From Aquabacter spiritensis (GTDB taxonomy: Bacteria; Pseudomonadota; Alphaproteobacteria; Rhizobiales; Xanthobacteraceae): a stretch of DNA of 64,000 nt. The position numbers and the translations under genes are program-made. Shown here one piece after another: positions 49,957-59,400 of this stretch. Location of the stretch: contig NZ_SMAI01000003.1 of assembly GCF_004346185.1 (NCBI RefSeq), positions 248,001 to 312,000 of the forward strand, written 5' to 3'. How positions within the stretch are numbered: position 1 is the first letter of the stretch; each line of letters opens with the position of its first letter. Below the pieces are notes generated by a model. It searched no databases and had not been told where the DNA came from. It saw only the letters and a program-made list of their open reading frames with translations.

Positions 49957-50796
49957 ATGCTCCAAGGCATCAAGAGCGTACTGGTCGGCGTGACCGAAGA
50001 AGGCATCGAGGAAAGCGCGTCCGCCCTCGGCTATGCGCTGTCGCTGGCCCGCCAGGCCGGCGCACATCTGACGGTGCAGGCGACGTCGGTGCGGATCAAT
50101 CTCCACCATGCCGTCGTCAGCGATTTCGCGACCAGCCTGATCGCGGCCGAGAACCGGCGGATCCAGGCGCTGGCCGAGGCGGTCGCCGAGCGCAGCCGCG
50201 GCGAGGCCGAGGCGGCCGGCGTCACCTGCACCGTCGAGAGCAGCCAGCTCAGCTATCAGGAACTGCTGAAGAGCTTCGTCGCGCAGGCCCGGGTCAACGA
50301 CCTCGCGGTCCTCGATGCCGAGACAGCGACCGTCGACGTGGATCGCGGGCTGATCGAAAACGTGCTGTTCGAGAGCGGTCATCCGCTGCTGCTCGTGCCG
50401 CCCAAGGCCCGATCCTTCAGCGCGCGGCGCGTCGTCGTCGCCTGGGACGGCAGCGCCCATGCGGCGCGGGCCATGACCGATGCCCTGCCCTTCCTGCGTG
50501 CGGCCGAGGCGGTGGATCTGCTGTGCATCGTCGCCGAGGCGGATCTCGCCCGGACGATTCCCGGGGCGGATGCCGCCACCTTCCTCGCCCGTCACGGCGT
50601 GGCGGTGACCGAGAACGACCTCCCGGCGGGGCCGGACGGCACGTCCCAGACGCTGCTGCGGTATCTCGAGCGGGTCGGTGCGGACCTGCTGGTGATGGGA
50701 GCCTACAAGAAGTCCCTGTTCTGGGAATGGGTGGCCGGCGGGGTCACGCAATCCCTCCTCAAGGCCAATCCGGTGCCGATGCTCATGTCGCACTGA
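49957..50796 (+). CDS. Tandem-domain universal stress protein
   Basis: A 279-residue UspA-type protein with two domains. The first (residues 1-145) is divergent. The second (about residues 150-279) has [20 protein letters not shown] and the nucleotide loop [23 protein letters not shown]. Such double-domain USPs are typical members of FixK/FNR regulons in Rhizobiales. GGGAGGACGAC precedes the ATG and an FNR/FixK box lies 55 nt upstream. fixL follows 95 nt downstream on the same strand. Confidence 0.92.
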   Translation: MLQGIKSVLVGVTEEGIEESASALGYALSLARQAGAHLTVQATSVRINLHHAVVSDFATSLIAAENRRIQALAEAVAERSRGEAEAAGVTCTVESSQLSYQELLKSFVAQARVNDLAVLDAETATVDVDRGLIENVLFESGHPLLLVPPKARSFSARRVVVAWDGSAHAARAMTDALPFLRAAEAVDLLCIVAEADLARTIPGADAATFLARHGVAVTENDLPAGPDGTSQTLLRYLERVGADLLVMGAYKKSLFWEWVAGGVTQSLLKANPVPMLMSH

Positions 50797-50891
50797 CCGG
50801 CCGCGGAGGCTGCACTTCCGGCTTGCACACGGCCGCCGATTGCGCTTCGGATGGGTGTGCGCCGGGGGCGCGGGAGGAGCCGGCTGACCTG

Positions 50892-52445
50892 ATGACGGAC
50901 GTGACGGACGAGAGCGGGGACGGCGCCGGGCAGGATTCGCGCGCGACGGAGGACGGTCTGCACGGCATTCTCGACGATGCCGGGATCGGCACCTGGTCGC
51001 TCGATATCCATACCGGCCGTATCCGCATGTCGGCCACCTGCGCCCGGCTTTTTGGGATGGGCGAGGCCTGCGTCGCGGACTTTGCCGGGCTGCAGGCGGC
51101 GGTCCATCCCGACGACCGGGAGGCGCGGGAGCGCGCGACCGCTCGCGCGTTCGCCGGCAGCGGCCGCTATGCCGCCGAGATGCGGGTGCGCCGGCCGGGC
51201 GGGACCTATGGCTGGGTGCGCTCGCAGGGCCAGGTGCGCCGGGACGCCGCCGGCCGTCCGCTCTGGATGCATGGCGTCGTCTTCGCGGTCGACGGCCAGA
51301 AATCCGCAGAGGAGGAGCTGCGGGCGCGCGAGGAGCATCTGCGCTCGATCCTCGACACCGTGCCGGAGGCGATGATCGTCATCGACGAGGCGGGGATCAT
51401 GAGTTCCTTCTCCGCCACCGCCGAGCGGCTGTTCGGCTACGGCGCGCGGGAAGCCATCGGCCGCAACGTCTCGATGCTGATGTCCGAGCCCGACCGCAGC
51501 CGGCACGACCGCTATCTCGCCAATTATCGCCGCACCGGTGAAAAGCGCATCATCGGGACCGGCCGGATCGTCAACGGGCAGCGGCGGGACGGGTCGATCT
51601 TTCCGATGGAACTCGCGGTCGGCGAGATGCGCTCCGGCAACCGGGTTTATTTCACCGGCTTCATCACCGATCTCACCGAACGCCAGCAGACCCAGGCCCG
51701 CATGCAGGTGCTGCAGTCGGAACTGGTCCATGTCTCGCGCCTCACCGCCATGGGCGAGATGGCCTCGACCCTCGCCCATGAGCTGAACCAGCCCCTGGCG
51801 GCGGTGAGCAATTATCTGAAGGGCTGCCGCCGCCTGCTCGACCAGGCGGATCTGGCGGCCCTGCCGAAGGTGAAGGAAGGTCTGGACCGCGCCTCGGAGC
51901 AGGCGGTGCGCGCCGGGCAGATCATTCGCCGCCTGCGCAATTTCGTCTCCCGCGGCGAGACCGAGCGGCGGATGGAGCGGGTGTCGCAGCTGATCGACGA
52001 AGCGAGCGCGCTGGCGATGGTCGGGGGCCGGGAGGCCGGGATCGTGTCGCGCCTCGAACTCGATCCGCGGGTGTCGAGCGTCCATGCCGACCGGGTTCAG
52101 GTCCAGCAGGTTCTGGTCAATCTGATTCGCAACGCCATGGACGCGATGCATGCCTCGCCACGCCGCGAAATTACCTTGTCGGCCCGGCCCAGTCCGGGCG
52201 GGATGGTGGAGATCGGCGTCTCCGATACCGGCCCTGGCCTGTCGGCAGAGGTGGCGGAGCGGCTGTTCCAGCCCTTCGTGACCACCAAGGCGAACGGCAT
52301 GGGGGTCGGCCTGTCGATCAGCCGGACCATCATCGAGGCCCATGGTGGTAAGCTCTGGGTCGAGACGAACGCGGCGGGAGGCGCCTGCTTCCGCCTGACG
52401 CTTCCCGCCGGAGAGAGCAGCGAGCCGCGCGATGCTGGACGATGA
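50892..52445 (+). CDS. fixL: Oxygen-sensing histidine kinase FixL
   Basis: A 517-residue soluble kinase. PAS-A lies at residues 20-140 and the haem PAS at about 145-265. The predicted proximal haem ligand is His205 ([14 protein letters not shown]) and the oxygen-contact arginine Arg225 (IGTGRIVNG). Both are offset by 5 from His200/Arg220 of Bradyrhizobium FixL. HisKA has the phospho-acceptor His296 ([17 protein letters not shown]), followed by the ATPase domain ([34 protein letters not shown]). Oxygen on the haem inhibits the kinase; low oxygen lets it phosphorylate FixJ. It overlaps fixJ by 14 nt. Confidence 0.97.
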   Translation: MTDVTDESGDGAGQDSRATEDGLHGILDDAGIGTWSLDIHTGRIRMSATCARLFGMGEACVADFAGLQAAVHPDDREARERATARAFAGSGRYAAEMRVRRPGGTYGWVRSQGQVRRDAAGRPLWMHGVVFAVDGQKSAEEELRAREEHLRSILDTVPEAMIVIDEAGIMSSFSATAERLFGYGAREAIGRNVSMLMSEPDRSRHDRYLANYRRTGEKRIIGTGRIVNGQRRDGSIFPMELAVGEMRSGNRVYFTGFITDLTERQQTQARMQVLQSELVHVSRLTAMGEMASTLAHELNQPLAAVSNYLKGCRRLLDQADLAALPKVKEGLDRASEQAVRAGQIIRRLRNFVSRGETERRMERVSQLIDEASALAMVGGREAGIVSRLELDPRVSSVHADRVQVQQVLVNLIRNAMDAMHASPRREITLSARPSPGGMVEIGVSDTGPGLSAEVAERLFQPFVTTKANGMGVGLSISRTIIEAHGGKLWVETNAAGGACFRLTLPAGESSEPRDAGR

Positions 52446-53043
52446 TCTGATCCATGTGGTGGACGACGACGATGCAATGCGGGAATCGCTCGCCTTTCTG
52501 CTCGGCTCGTCGGGCTTTTCGGTGCGGCTCTATGACGGCGCGCCGGTCTTTCTCCAGAAGATGGCGGGCCTGCCGTCCGGATGCATCCTGACCGACATCC
52601 GCATGCCGGAGATCGACGGCATGGAATTGCTGCGCCGGGTCCGGGCGAGCGGGCGCAACCTGCCCGTCGTGCTGATGACCGGCCATGGCGACGTGCCGCT
52701 CGCGGTGGAGGCGATGAAGCTCGGCGCGTCCGATTTCATCGAGAAGCCGTTCGACGACGAGGTTCTGCTCGGCGCGCTGCGGACCGCGCTGGCGCGCAGC
52801 CGGGGCGAGCAGCGCGCGGGCGACACTTTGGCCGAATTCACCCGCCGCCTCGCCACCCTCTCCCAGCGCGAGCGCCAGGTCTTCGACCGGCTGGTGGCGG
52901 GCGACGCCAACAAGGTGATCGCCCGCATCCTCGACATCAGCCCGCGCACCGTCGAAGTCTACCGCGCCAATGTCATGACCAAGATGCAGGCCTCCAGCGT
53001 CTCCGAGCTGGTGCGCCTCGCGGTCCATGCCGGGGTGGCGTGA
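52432..53043 (+). CDS. fixJ: Response regulator FixJ
   Basis: A 203-residue regulator. The receiver domain has acidic pocket VVDDDDAM, phospho-acceptor Asp55 ([11 protein letters not shown]), Thr in LMTGHGD and Lys in IEKPFDD. The LuxR HTH is [22 protein letters not shown]...[16 protein letters not shown]. Phosphorylated FixJ activates fixK. The start overlaps fixL, which couples kinase and regulator synthesis. AGAGAG precedes the ATG. Confidence 0.97.
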   Translation: MLDDDLIHVVDDDDAMRESLAFLLGSSGFSVRLYDGAPVFLQKMAGLPSGCILTDIRMPEIDGMELLRRVRASGRNLPVVLMTGHGDVPLAVEAMKLGASDFIEKPFDDEVLLGALRTALARSRGEQRAGDTLAEFTRRLATLSQRERQVFDRLVAGDANKVIARILDISPRTVEVYRANVMTKMQASSVSELVRLAVHAGVA

Positions 53044-53094
53044 CGGCGACCGGTCTCGATCCCGGACGCAGGAGAGGTCGCGTCGCCGCCGGAC

Positions 53095-53108
53095 TTGATC
53101 CGGCTCAA
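53095..53108 (+). promoter_or_regulatory. FNR/FixK box upstream of the stand-alone receiver gene
   Basis: TTGATCCGGCTCAA matches TTGAT-N4-ATCAA at 9 of 10 positions, 63 nt before the GTG start of the receiver gene. This makes the receiver a likely FixK target inside the fixLJ-fixK locus. Confidence 0.75.
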
Positions 53109-53171
53109 GGTGCCGACCCCGCCGGCAGGCTTTGATGATCCGCCATTGCTGGCCGTCTGGAGGCCGAGGAC

Positions 53172-53573
53172 GTGTCCACCCCGCCGCCCGGCGCCCCGCT
53201 GCCGGTCATGATCGTCGACGATGACCCCGGAGCGCTGAGCTCGCTGCGCTTCCTGCTGGAGAGCGAGGGCTACGAGGTGCGCGCCTTCGCCAGCGGGCCG
53301 GAACTCCTCGCGAGCCTGCCCGCCGGCGAAGTCACCTGCCTGATCATCGATTTCAAGATGCCGGAAATGGACGGCCTCGCCGTGTTCCGCTGCCTGCGCG
53401 ACCGGCAGATGGACGCGCCCGTGATCGTCGTGACCGGCCATCCCGATCCCGGCATCGCCGACCGGGTGACCGCCGCCGGGCTGCGCCTGATCGAAAAGCC
53501 GCTCTCGCAGGACATGCTGCTCAACGCGGTCCGCGCCGTGCGCGCCGGCGGGACCTTCGAAGCGGATCGGTGA
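53172..53573 (+). CDS. Stand-alone receiver protein in the fixLJ-fixK locus
   Basis: A 133-residue single receiver domain. It has the acidic pair MIVDDDPG, phospho-acceptor Asp in CLIIDFKMPEMDG (near residue 61), Thr in VVTGHPD and Lys in LIEKPLS. There is no output domain. The start is GTG with GAGG about 8 nt upstream. Lying between fixJ and fixK with a FixK box, it could feed back on FixL by acting as a phosphate sink or inhibitor, like FixT in function though not in sequence. That is inference. Confidence 0.88.
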   Translation: MSTPPPGAPLPVMIVDDDPGALSSLRFLLESEGYEVRAFASGPELLASLPAGEVTCLIIDFKMPEMDGLAVFRCLRDRQMDAPVIVVTGHPDPGIADRVTAAGLRLIEKPLSQDMLLNAVRAVRAGGTFEADR

Positions 53574-53622
53574 TCCGGCCAATCTCGGCCCGCGCGCGCC
53601 GTTTTGCGCCTCCGGGATTTCC

Positions 53623-53641
53623 CTTAAGGGGCGCCCTTAAG
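53623..53641. promoter_or_regulatory. Inverted repeat upstream of fixK, candidate FixJ site
   Basis: CTTAAGGG and CCCTTAAG are perfect arms around GCG. The repeat ends 70 nt before the fixK ATG. The distance fits a FixJ activator site upstream of a fixK promoter. A role as terminator of the receiver gene is the alternative, but there is no U tract. Confidence 0.5.
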
Positions 53642-53711
53642 CGATCGCCACGACGTTCCCGCGGACCGCCTGCTTGCTAGCCTCGATCCATCGAGCACGC
53701 AGGAGACGGCC

Positions 53712-54392
53712 ATGAGACACGAAGCGCTGACCATCGCGACCTCCCTGCCCGCCGGCCTGCCCCGGTCCGGCGCGGAGCCGGGGCTGCTGCCCGGGTGCCC
53801 GGACCTCGTCGGGACCTCCTTCACCTATGGCCGCGAGGAAGAGATTTTCGGCGAGGGCGAAGAGGCGGATTTCGTCTATCGCGTGGTGCGCGGCGCGGTG
53901 CGCACCTGCAAGGTGCTCAGCGACGGCCGGCGCCAGATCGACGCCTTCCATCTTGCCGGCGACCTGTTCGGCTTCGAGAATGGCGGCACCCACCGGCTCT
54001 CCGCCGAGGCCATCGTCCCGACCACGGTTCTCCTGTTTCGGCGGCGCCAGATCGAGGAGGCCGCCGGCCGCGAGGTCGCGGCGGCGCGGCAGCTCTGGAA
54101 TCATACCCTGCGCAGCCTCGGGCACGCCCAGGACCATATGATCCTGCTCGGCCGCCGCACCGCTTTGGAGCGCGTCGCCGCCTTCGTGCTGCTGATGGAG
54201 GCCCGGCTCGGCGGCACCGGCCGGTTCGAACTCGCCATGCCCCGCCGCGACATCGCCGATTATCTCGGCCTCACTCTGGAGACGGTGTCGCGCGCCATGT
54301 CGCAGCTGCAATCCGAGGGTGCGATCGCGCTCTCCGGCGCCCGCCGCCTGACGGTCGACAAGCGGCGGCTCAACGCCCTGGTCGAGGACTGA
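53712..54392 (+). CDS. fixK: Crp/Fnr-family regulator FixK
   Basis: A 226-residue regulator with a cyclic-nucleotide-binding-like fold (FGEGEEADFVYRVVRGAVRTCKVLSDGRRQIDAFHLAGDLFGF). The C-terminal HTH has recognition helix LTLETVSRAMSQLQSEG, whose E-x2-S-R contacts TTGAT boxes. The N-terminus lacks the cysteine cluster of FNR, so it does not sense oxygen itself and depends on FixLJ. The ATG has GGAG 7 nt upstream. Predicted targets in the window are fixNOQP, the stress protein and the receiver gene. A weak CCGCCG/CGGCGG hairpin follows the stop. Confidence 0.94.
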   Translation: MRHEALTIATSLPAGLPRSGAEPGLLPGCPDLVGTSFTYGREEEIFGEGEEADFVYRVVRGAVRTCKVLSDGRRQIDAFHLAGDLFGFENGGTHRLSAEAIVPTTVLLFRRRQIEEAAGREVAAARQLWNHTLRSLGHAQDHMILLGRRTALERVAAFVLLMEARLGGTGRFELAMPRRDIADYLGLTLETVSRAMSQLQSEGAIALSGARRLTVDKRRLNALVED

Positions 54393-54620
54393 TCCGCCGC
54401 ACGCGGCGGCGGCCGCTCTTTCGGCGGCGACGTGCCGTGCTCACTGCGGTCGGGCACGCACAATCCGCTCGCAACTCGGCTATATTGCTTCTAAGCTTGA
54501 TTTCACGATCCGTTCGCGCTTCCGTCGGTCCGACTTAAATCGTTTCGACATTTTCAGTCGTTGCGGCCAGTTCCGAAGAGACGGGCCTGCCCGCGCGCCT
54601 GTATTCGACTGGGACCCCGG

Positions 54621-56105
54621 ATGCGGAACCGCAGCATCATTCTCGAGGAGGCGCCCGATGCGGTGATCGCCATCGACGCCGGCCTCAGAATCCTATCCTG
54701 GAATCGGGGCGCCGAGCGAGTCTATGGCTATTCCGCCGAGGAAGCGGTGGGGGCGCGCCTCGATGCGCTGGTCGCCGCCAGCGTCGACGGCGACGAGGCG
54801 CTGCGCAAGCTTGCACCTTTCTTCGTCCCCGGCCCCGACGTCGGCACGTTCGAGGCGATGCGCCGGCGCAAGGACGGCCTGCTGATCTTTGTCGACATCA
54901 CCGCCAAGGCGCTGGGCCGCGCGCTCGAAGGATCGACGGGTCCCGCCGTGGTCCTGTGCGAGAAGGACGTCACGCAGATCCGGGTGCGACGGGATTCCAA
55001 GCATCTGGAGACACGGTTCCGCGACCTGTTCGAGATGATGCCCGACGCCATTGTCGTGCTGAACGCCACCGGGCGCATCGTCTTCGTCAACACCCAGGCG
55101 GAGACGCTGTTCGGCTATGCGCCGGGCGCGTTGATCGGCGAAGCCGTGGAGCGGCTCCTGCCCGACCGGCTGCGCACCGCCCATCTCCAGCATCGCTCGC
55201 AATATGTCCAGCAGCCCCGCGTCCGTGTCATGGGAGTCGGGCTCGAACTGTTCGGGCTGAGGTCGGACGGGCAGGAGATCCCCGTCGACGTCTCCTTGAG
55301 CCCGCTCCAGACCCCCGAGGGCACCCTGGTCCTGAGCGCGATCCGCGATGCCACCGAGCGTCGGCGGTTCGAGCGCGTGCTGCGCGACAAGAACGACCAG
55401 CTCGCGGCCGCGATGCACGCCAAGGACCGCTTTCTCGCGACGATGAGCCACGAGCTGCGCACCCCCTTGAATGCGGTGATCGGCTTCACCGGTACCCTGC
55501 TGATGCGGCTCGCCGGCCCGCTCAATGCGGAGCAGGAAAAGCAGTTGCGCACCATCCAGGCCTCGGGCCGCCATCTCCTGTCCCTGATCAATGATCTGCT
55601 CGATCTGGCCCGGATGGATGCCGACAAGCTCGAGCTTCACTTCGAGCCTCTGGTCTATCAGGAGGTGCTGAACGGGGTGTGCGAGAGCCTGCGTCCGCCA
55701 CGCGAAGCCAAGGGGCTCGGCCTCGATTTCGTGATGCCGGAGCACAATCTCGTGCTGTCCACCGACCGGCGCGCCCTGACCCAGATCCTCACCAATCTGA
55801 TCGCCAATGCCGTCAAGTTCTGCGATACCGGCGGCGTCACGCTGGATCTGCGCGAGGAGGTCGAGGGCGGCGAGCGCACGGTGCGGCTCGCGGTGCGCGA
55901 CACCGGCATCGGCATCGCGCCGGAACATGTGGCGACGCTGTTCGACGCCTTTTCGCGGTTCGAGCACAACACCTCGTCCCGCGAGGGCAGCGGGCTCGGG
56001 CTTCACATCAGCCGCCGGCTGGCCGAGCGGCTCGGCGGCCGGATCGAAGTTGCGAGCGAGCTCGGCAAAGGCTCCACCTTCAGCCTCGTTCTGCCGGGAG
56101 GCTGA
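54621..56105 (+). CDS. PAS-PAS sensor histidine kinase
   Basis: A 494-residue soluble kinase. PAS 1 lies at about residues 8-115 and PAS 2 at 130-255. HisKA has the phospho-acceptor His277 (MSHELRTPLNAVIGF), and the ATPase domain follows (NLIANAVKFCD, DTGIGIAPEH, GSGLGLHISRRLAERLGG). PAS 2 aligns with the FixL haem PAS around QHRSQYVQQPRVRVMG, where His191 is in the proximal-ligand position, but the FixL arginine is replaced. The ATG at 54621 (MRNRSIILEEAPD) is used; a TTG 60 nt upstream is possible. A CheY-like gene follows 2 nt later. Confidence 0.92.
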   Translation: MRNRSIILEEAPDAVIAIDAGLRILSWNRGAERVYGYSAEEAVGARLDALVAASVDGDEALRKLAPFFVPGPDVGTFEAMRRRKDGLLIFVDITAKALGRALEGSTGPAVVLCEKDVTQIRVRRDSKHLETRFRDLFEMMPDAIVVLNATGRIVFVNTQAETLFGYAPGALIGEAVERLLPDRLRTAHLQHRSQYVQQPRVRVMGVGLELFGLRSDGQEIPVDVSLSPLQTPEGTLVLSAIRDATERRRFERVLRDKNDQLAAAMHAKDRFLATMSHELRTPLNAVIGFTGTLLMRLAGPLNAEQEKQLRTIQASGRHLLSLINDLLDLARMDADKLELHFEPLVYQEVLNGVCESLRPPREAKGLGLDFVMPEHNLVLSTDRRALTQILTNLIANAVKFCDTGGVTLDLREEVEGGERTVRLAVRDTGIGIAPEHVATLFDAFSRFEHNTSSREGSGLGLHISRRLAERLGGRIEVASELGKGSTFSLVLPGG

Positions 56106-56107
56106 CC

Positions 56108-56485
56108 ATGCCGGCGACCATCCTGGTGATCGAGGACCACCCGACCAATCGCGACCTGATGCACTTCCTGCTGACCAAATCGGGCTTCCGGGTTCTGCTG
56201 GCGGAGGACGGCACGCGCGGGCTCGAGATCGCGCGCCGCGCGCGTCCCGATCTGGTCCTGAGCGACGTTCACATGCCGGGCCTGTCGGGCTTCGAAGTGG
56301 TCCGGGCGATGGCGCAGGATCCCGACCTCGCGGCGATCCCGATCATCGCCGTGACGGCCTCCGCCATGAGCGGGGACCGCGAGACCATGATCCGGGCCGG
56401 CTTCCACGATTACGTGTCGAAGCCGATCGAGCCCGAGACCTTTGTCGCGCAGGTCGCCCGCCACCTGCCGCCCGGTCCGGAGTGA
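56108..56485 (+). CDS. Single-domain response regulator (DivK/CheY-like)
   Basis: A 125-residue receiver. It has acidic pocket VIEDHPTNRDLM, phospho-acceptor Asp in LVLSDVHMPGLSGFE (near residue 53), Thr in VTASAMSGD and Lys in VSKPIEPE. It starts 2 nt after the kinase stop and is the natural phosphate acceptor of that kinase. The next gene starts 5 nt later, so the three are cotranscribed. Confidence 0.93.
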   Translation: MPATILVIEDHPTNRDLMHFLLTKSGFRVLLAEDGTRGLEIARRARPDLVLSDVHMPGLSGFEVVRAMAQDPDLAAIPIIAVTASAMSGDRETMIRAGFHDYVSKPIEPETFVAQVARHLPPGPE

Positions 56486-56490
56486 TCGAA

Positions 56491-59400
56491 ATGGCGACCA
56501 TCCTGATCGTCGACGACCATGCCGTGAACCGCGCGTTTCTGATCGCGCTGCTGCAGCATCGCGGGCACCGTCTGTTCGAGGCCGCCGACGGGAGCTCGGC
56601 GCTCGATGCCGCCCGGGCGCTCGTTCCGGATCTGGTCATCTCCGACGTCGTCATGCCGTCCGGCGACGGCTACGAGCTGGCGCGGGGCCTTCGGGGGGAT
56701 CCGCGCCTCAGCCATATTCCGATCATCTTTTATACCGCGCACTACAACGAGCGCGAGGCGCTCGTCCTGGCCGACGCCTGCGGCGTCGCCCATGTCCTGA
56801 CCAAGCCGGCCGAGCCGGAGCGGGTGCTCCAGGTGGTGGACGAGGTCCTGGCCCGGGCCGGCGTCCCGGCGGGGGACGCGCCGCAGGTTCCGACCGGCAT
56901 CGAGCGCGATCACCTCCGGCTGGTGACGGACAAGCTGGCGAAGACGACCGGGGCGCTGGAATGGACCACCAGCCGGCTGGTCGCCCTGATCGAGATGAAT
57001 CTACAGCTCGCTTTGGAGCGGGACCCGGCGCAGATCGCCAGCACCTTCTGCCGCTGGACCCGCGACCTCGTGGCCGCCGAGCTTGCGGTGGTGGTGCTGG
57101 CCGAGACCGGCCGCACGCCTTTCGTCGCGGTCAGCGGGCCGCCCCAGAGCGCGGTGGCGCAGGCGCAACTCGCGGCGTCGTTCGGCGCAGCGGACGGCGC
57201 GGGAGGTTCCGCCGATCCGGTGCCGGCAATGCCCTTGCGGCGGATGGGGCCGGCAGTCTCGGCGGCGAGCCTGGGACTGCCCGAGGCGCTGCCGGCGATC
57301 GCGAGCGCCCTGATTCTCCCCGTCGAGACCCCCGCCCGCACCTTCGGATGGGTGTGTGCCGCCAACAAGATCGGCGGCGTCGGGTTCGGCGAGGACGACC
57401 AGCGCCTCCTCACCATTTTCGCGGCGCATGTCGGCCGTCTGTTCGAGAATTTCTGCCTGTTCCAGGAATTGTCCGCCCGCTCGCTGGACCTGGAGCGCGA
57501 GGTGCGCCAGCGCGCGGAAGGCCAGCAGCGGCTGGAAGTCCAATATGCGGTGGCCCATATCCTGGCCGGCAGCGCGACCCTGGACGAAGCGGCGCAGCGC
57601 GCCCTGCGGGTGGTGTGCGAGGGCCGGGGCTTCGTCATGGGCGAGTTGTGGGAGGTGGATTGGCCGCGCGAGCGTCTCTGCCAGATCGCGACCTGGCATG
57701 CCGACGACGCCGTCGCCCGGCAATTCGCCGAAATGGCTCGCGGGCCCTTGTCCCGCTCCGATCCCGGCCTGCTGCCGCTGGTTTGGAGGAGCGGAGTGCC
57801 GCAGCTTCTGCCCAACATCGCGTCCGAGGCCGTCTTCCTGCGCCGCGCCCAAGCGCAGGCATTGGGCGTGACGTCGGCCGTGGCGCTGCCGGTCATGGGG
57901 GGCGGCCGCGTGGTCGGTGTGATGGCCTTTTTCGCCGCGTCGGCCGGCGGCCTGACGCCGGATGCGGTTTCGTTCTTCAACGCGCTCGGCAGTCAGATCG
58001 GCCAATTCATCGCGCGACGCCACCAGGAGCAGCGCATCGTCCGCCTGGCCCGCATCCAGGCCGTTCTCGGCGCCGTCAACGCCCTGATCGGGCGGGCCTC
58101 CGACACCCGCGCGCTGTTCGACGGCGCCTGCCAGGTCGCGGTCGAAGAAGGCCGCTTCGTGCGCGCCGAGGCGTTCGCGGTCGAGCCGGACGGGCGCCTT
58201 CGCTCGGTTTCGGTCTGCGGAGCGTCGGACGCGGACGAGCCGGACACGCGGCCGGGCGCGCCGCGGGCCCGCGATCAGACCTTGCTCGCCGAGGCGCTGC
58301 GCACAAGCGAGCCGGCGATCGACAATGCCGCGCATCCCGCCAAGCCGGGCGCCGGCGCCCGTGCCGCTTTGCCCTTGCTGGAAGCCTCCGACGTGCGCGG
58401 CGTGCTTCTCCTCGAGGCGGGGGTCCCGGATTTCTTCACGCCGGACGAGATCGACCTGGTCAAGCAGACGGCGGCCGACGTCTCGTTCGCGATGGATGCG
58501 CTGTCGAGCCGCATGCGGCTGGCGCGGCTCGCTTATTTCGATTCCCTCACCGGCCTGCCCAATCGGACGATGTTCTATTCGCGGCTGCGGCAGGCATTGG
58601 CGCTCGCCGGCCCCGAAGGCCGCAGGGTTTTCGTCGCCGCGGGGAATCTCCGCAATTTCGGCTCCGTCAACACCACGTTCGGCCGGCATGCGGGCGACGA
58701 GGTGCTGCGCGAAGTGGCGCGCCGCCTGCAAGCCAATTCCCGCTTCCCCGACCATCTCGCCCGCATTTCGGGCAACGAGTTCGCAACCTTCTTCCCCGAA
58801 AGCGCCCATGCCGGCGCAGAGGCGATGCGGATCGACCGGATCCTCACGCTCGATCACGCCCGCCCGATCGTCGTCGACGGCCAGGACGTCAATCTCCATG
58901 CCTTCGCGGGCATCGCCGTGTTCCCGGACGACGGCACGGATGCCGAGACGCTGCTGGCCAATGCCGAGACGGCGCTGCGCCGCGCCCGCGACATCGGTGC
59001 GCGGGTCGCGTTTTTCGAGCCGCGCATGCACGAGGAGGTCGCCCGCCGGGTTCTGCAGGAGAATCGGGTGTCCCGCGCCCTTCAGGAAGCCGAGTTCCAG
59101 CTCCATTACCAGCCGCGCGTCGAGCTGAAGAGCCGCCGCGTGGTCGGCCTCGAGGCGCTCGTGCGCTGGCGCAATCCCGATGGCACGGTCGACCCGCCGG
59201 CGCTCTTCATTCCGTTCCTCGAGGAAACCGGCCGGATCGTCGAGGTGGGGCGCTGGATCCTGCGGCAGGCACTGGAAGATCAGGCGGAATGGGCCCGCCG
59301 CGGCTTCCTGCCGCTGCCGGTCGCCGTGAACGTCTCGCCGGTGCAACTGCGCGAGCCGGGTTTCGTCAACGAGGTCATCGACTTGGTCGCGCAGATCGAG

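Noticed and set aside
54561-54620. TTG start for the PAS kinase
   Set aside because: The extra 20 residues (MRPVPKRRACPRACIRLGPR) are basic, unconserved in type and precede the natural PAS start; the ATG at 54621 is simpler.
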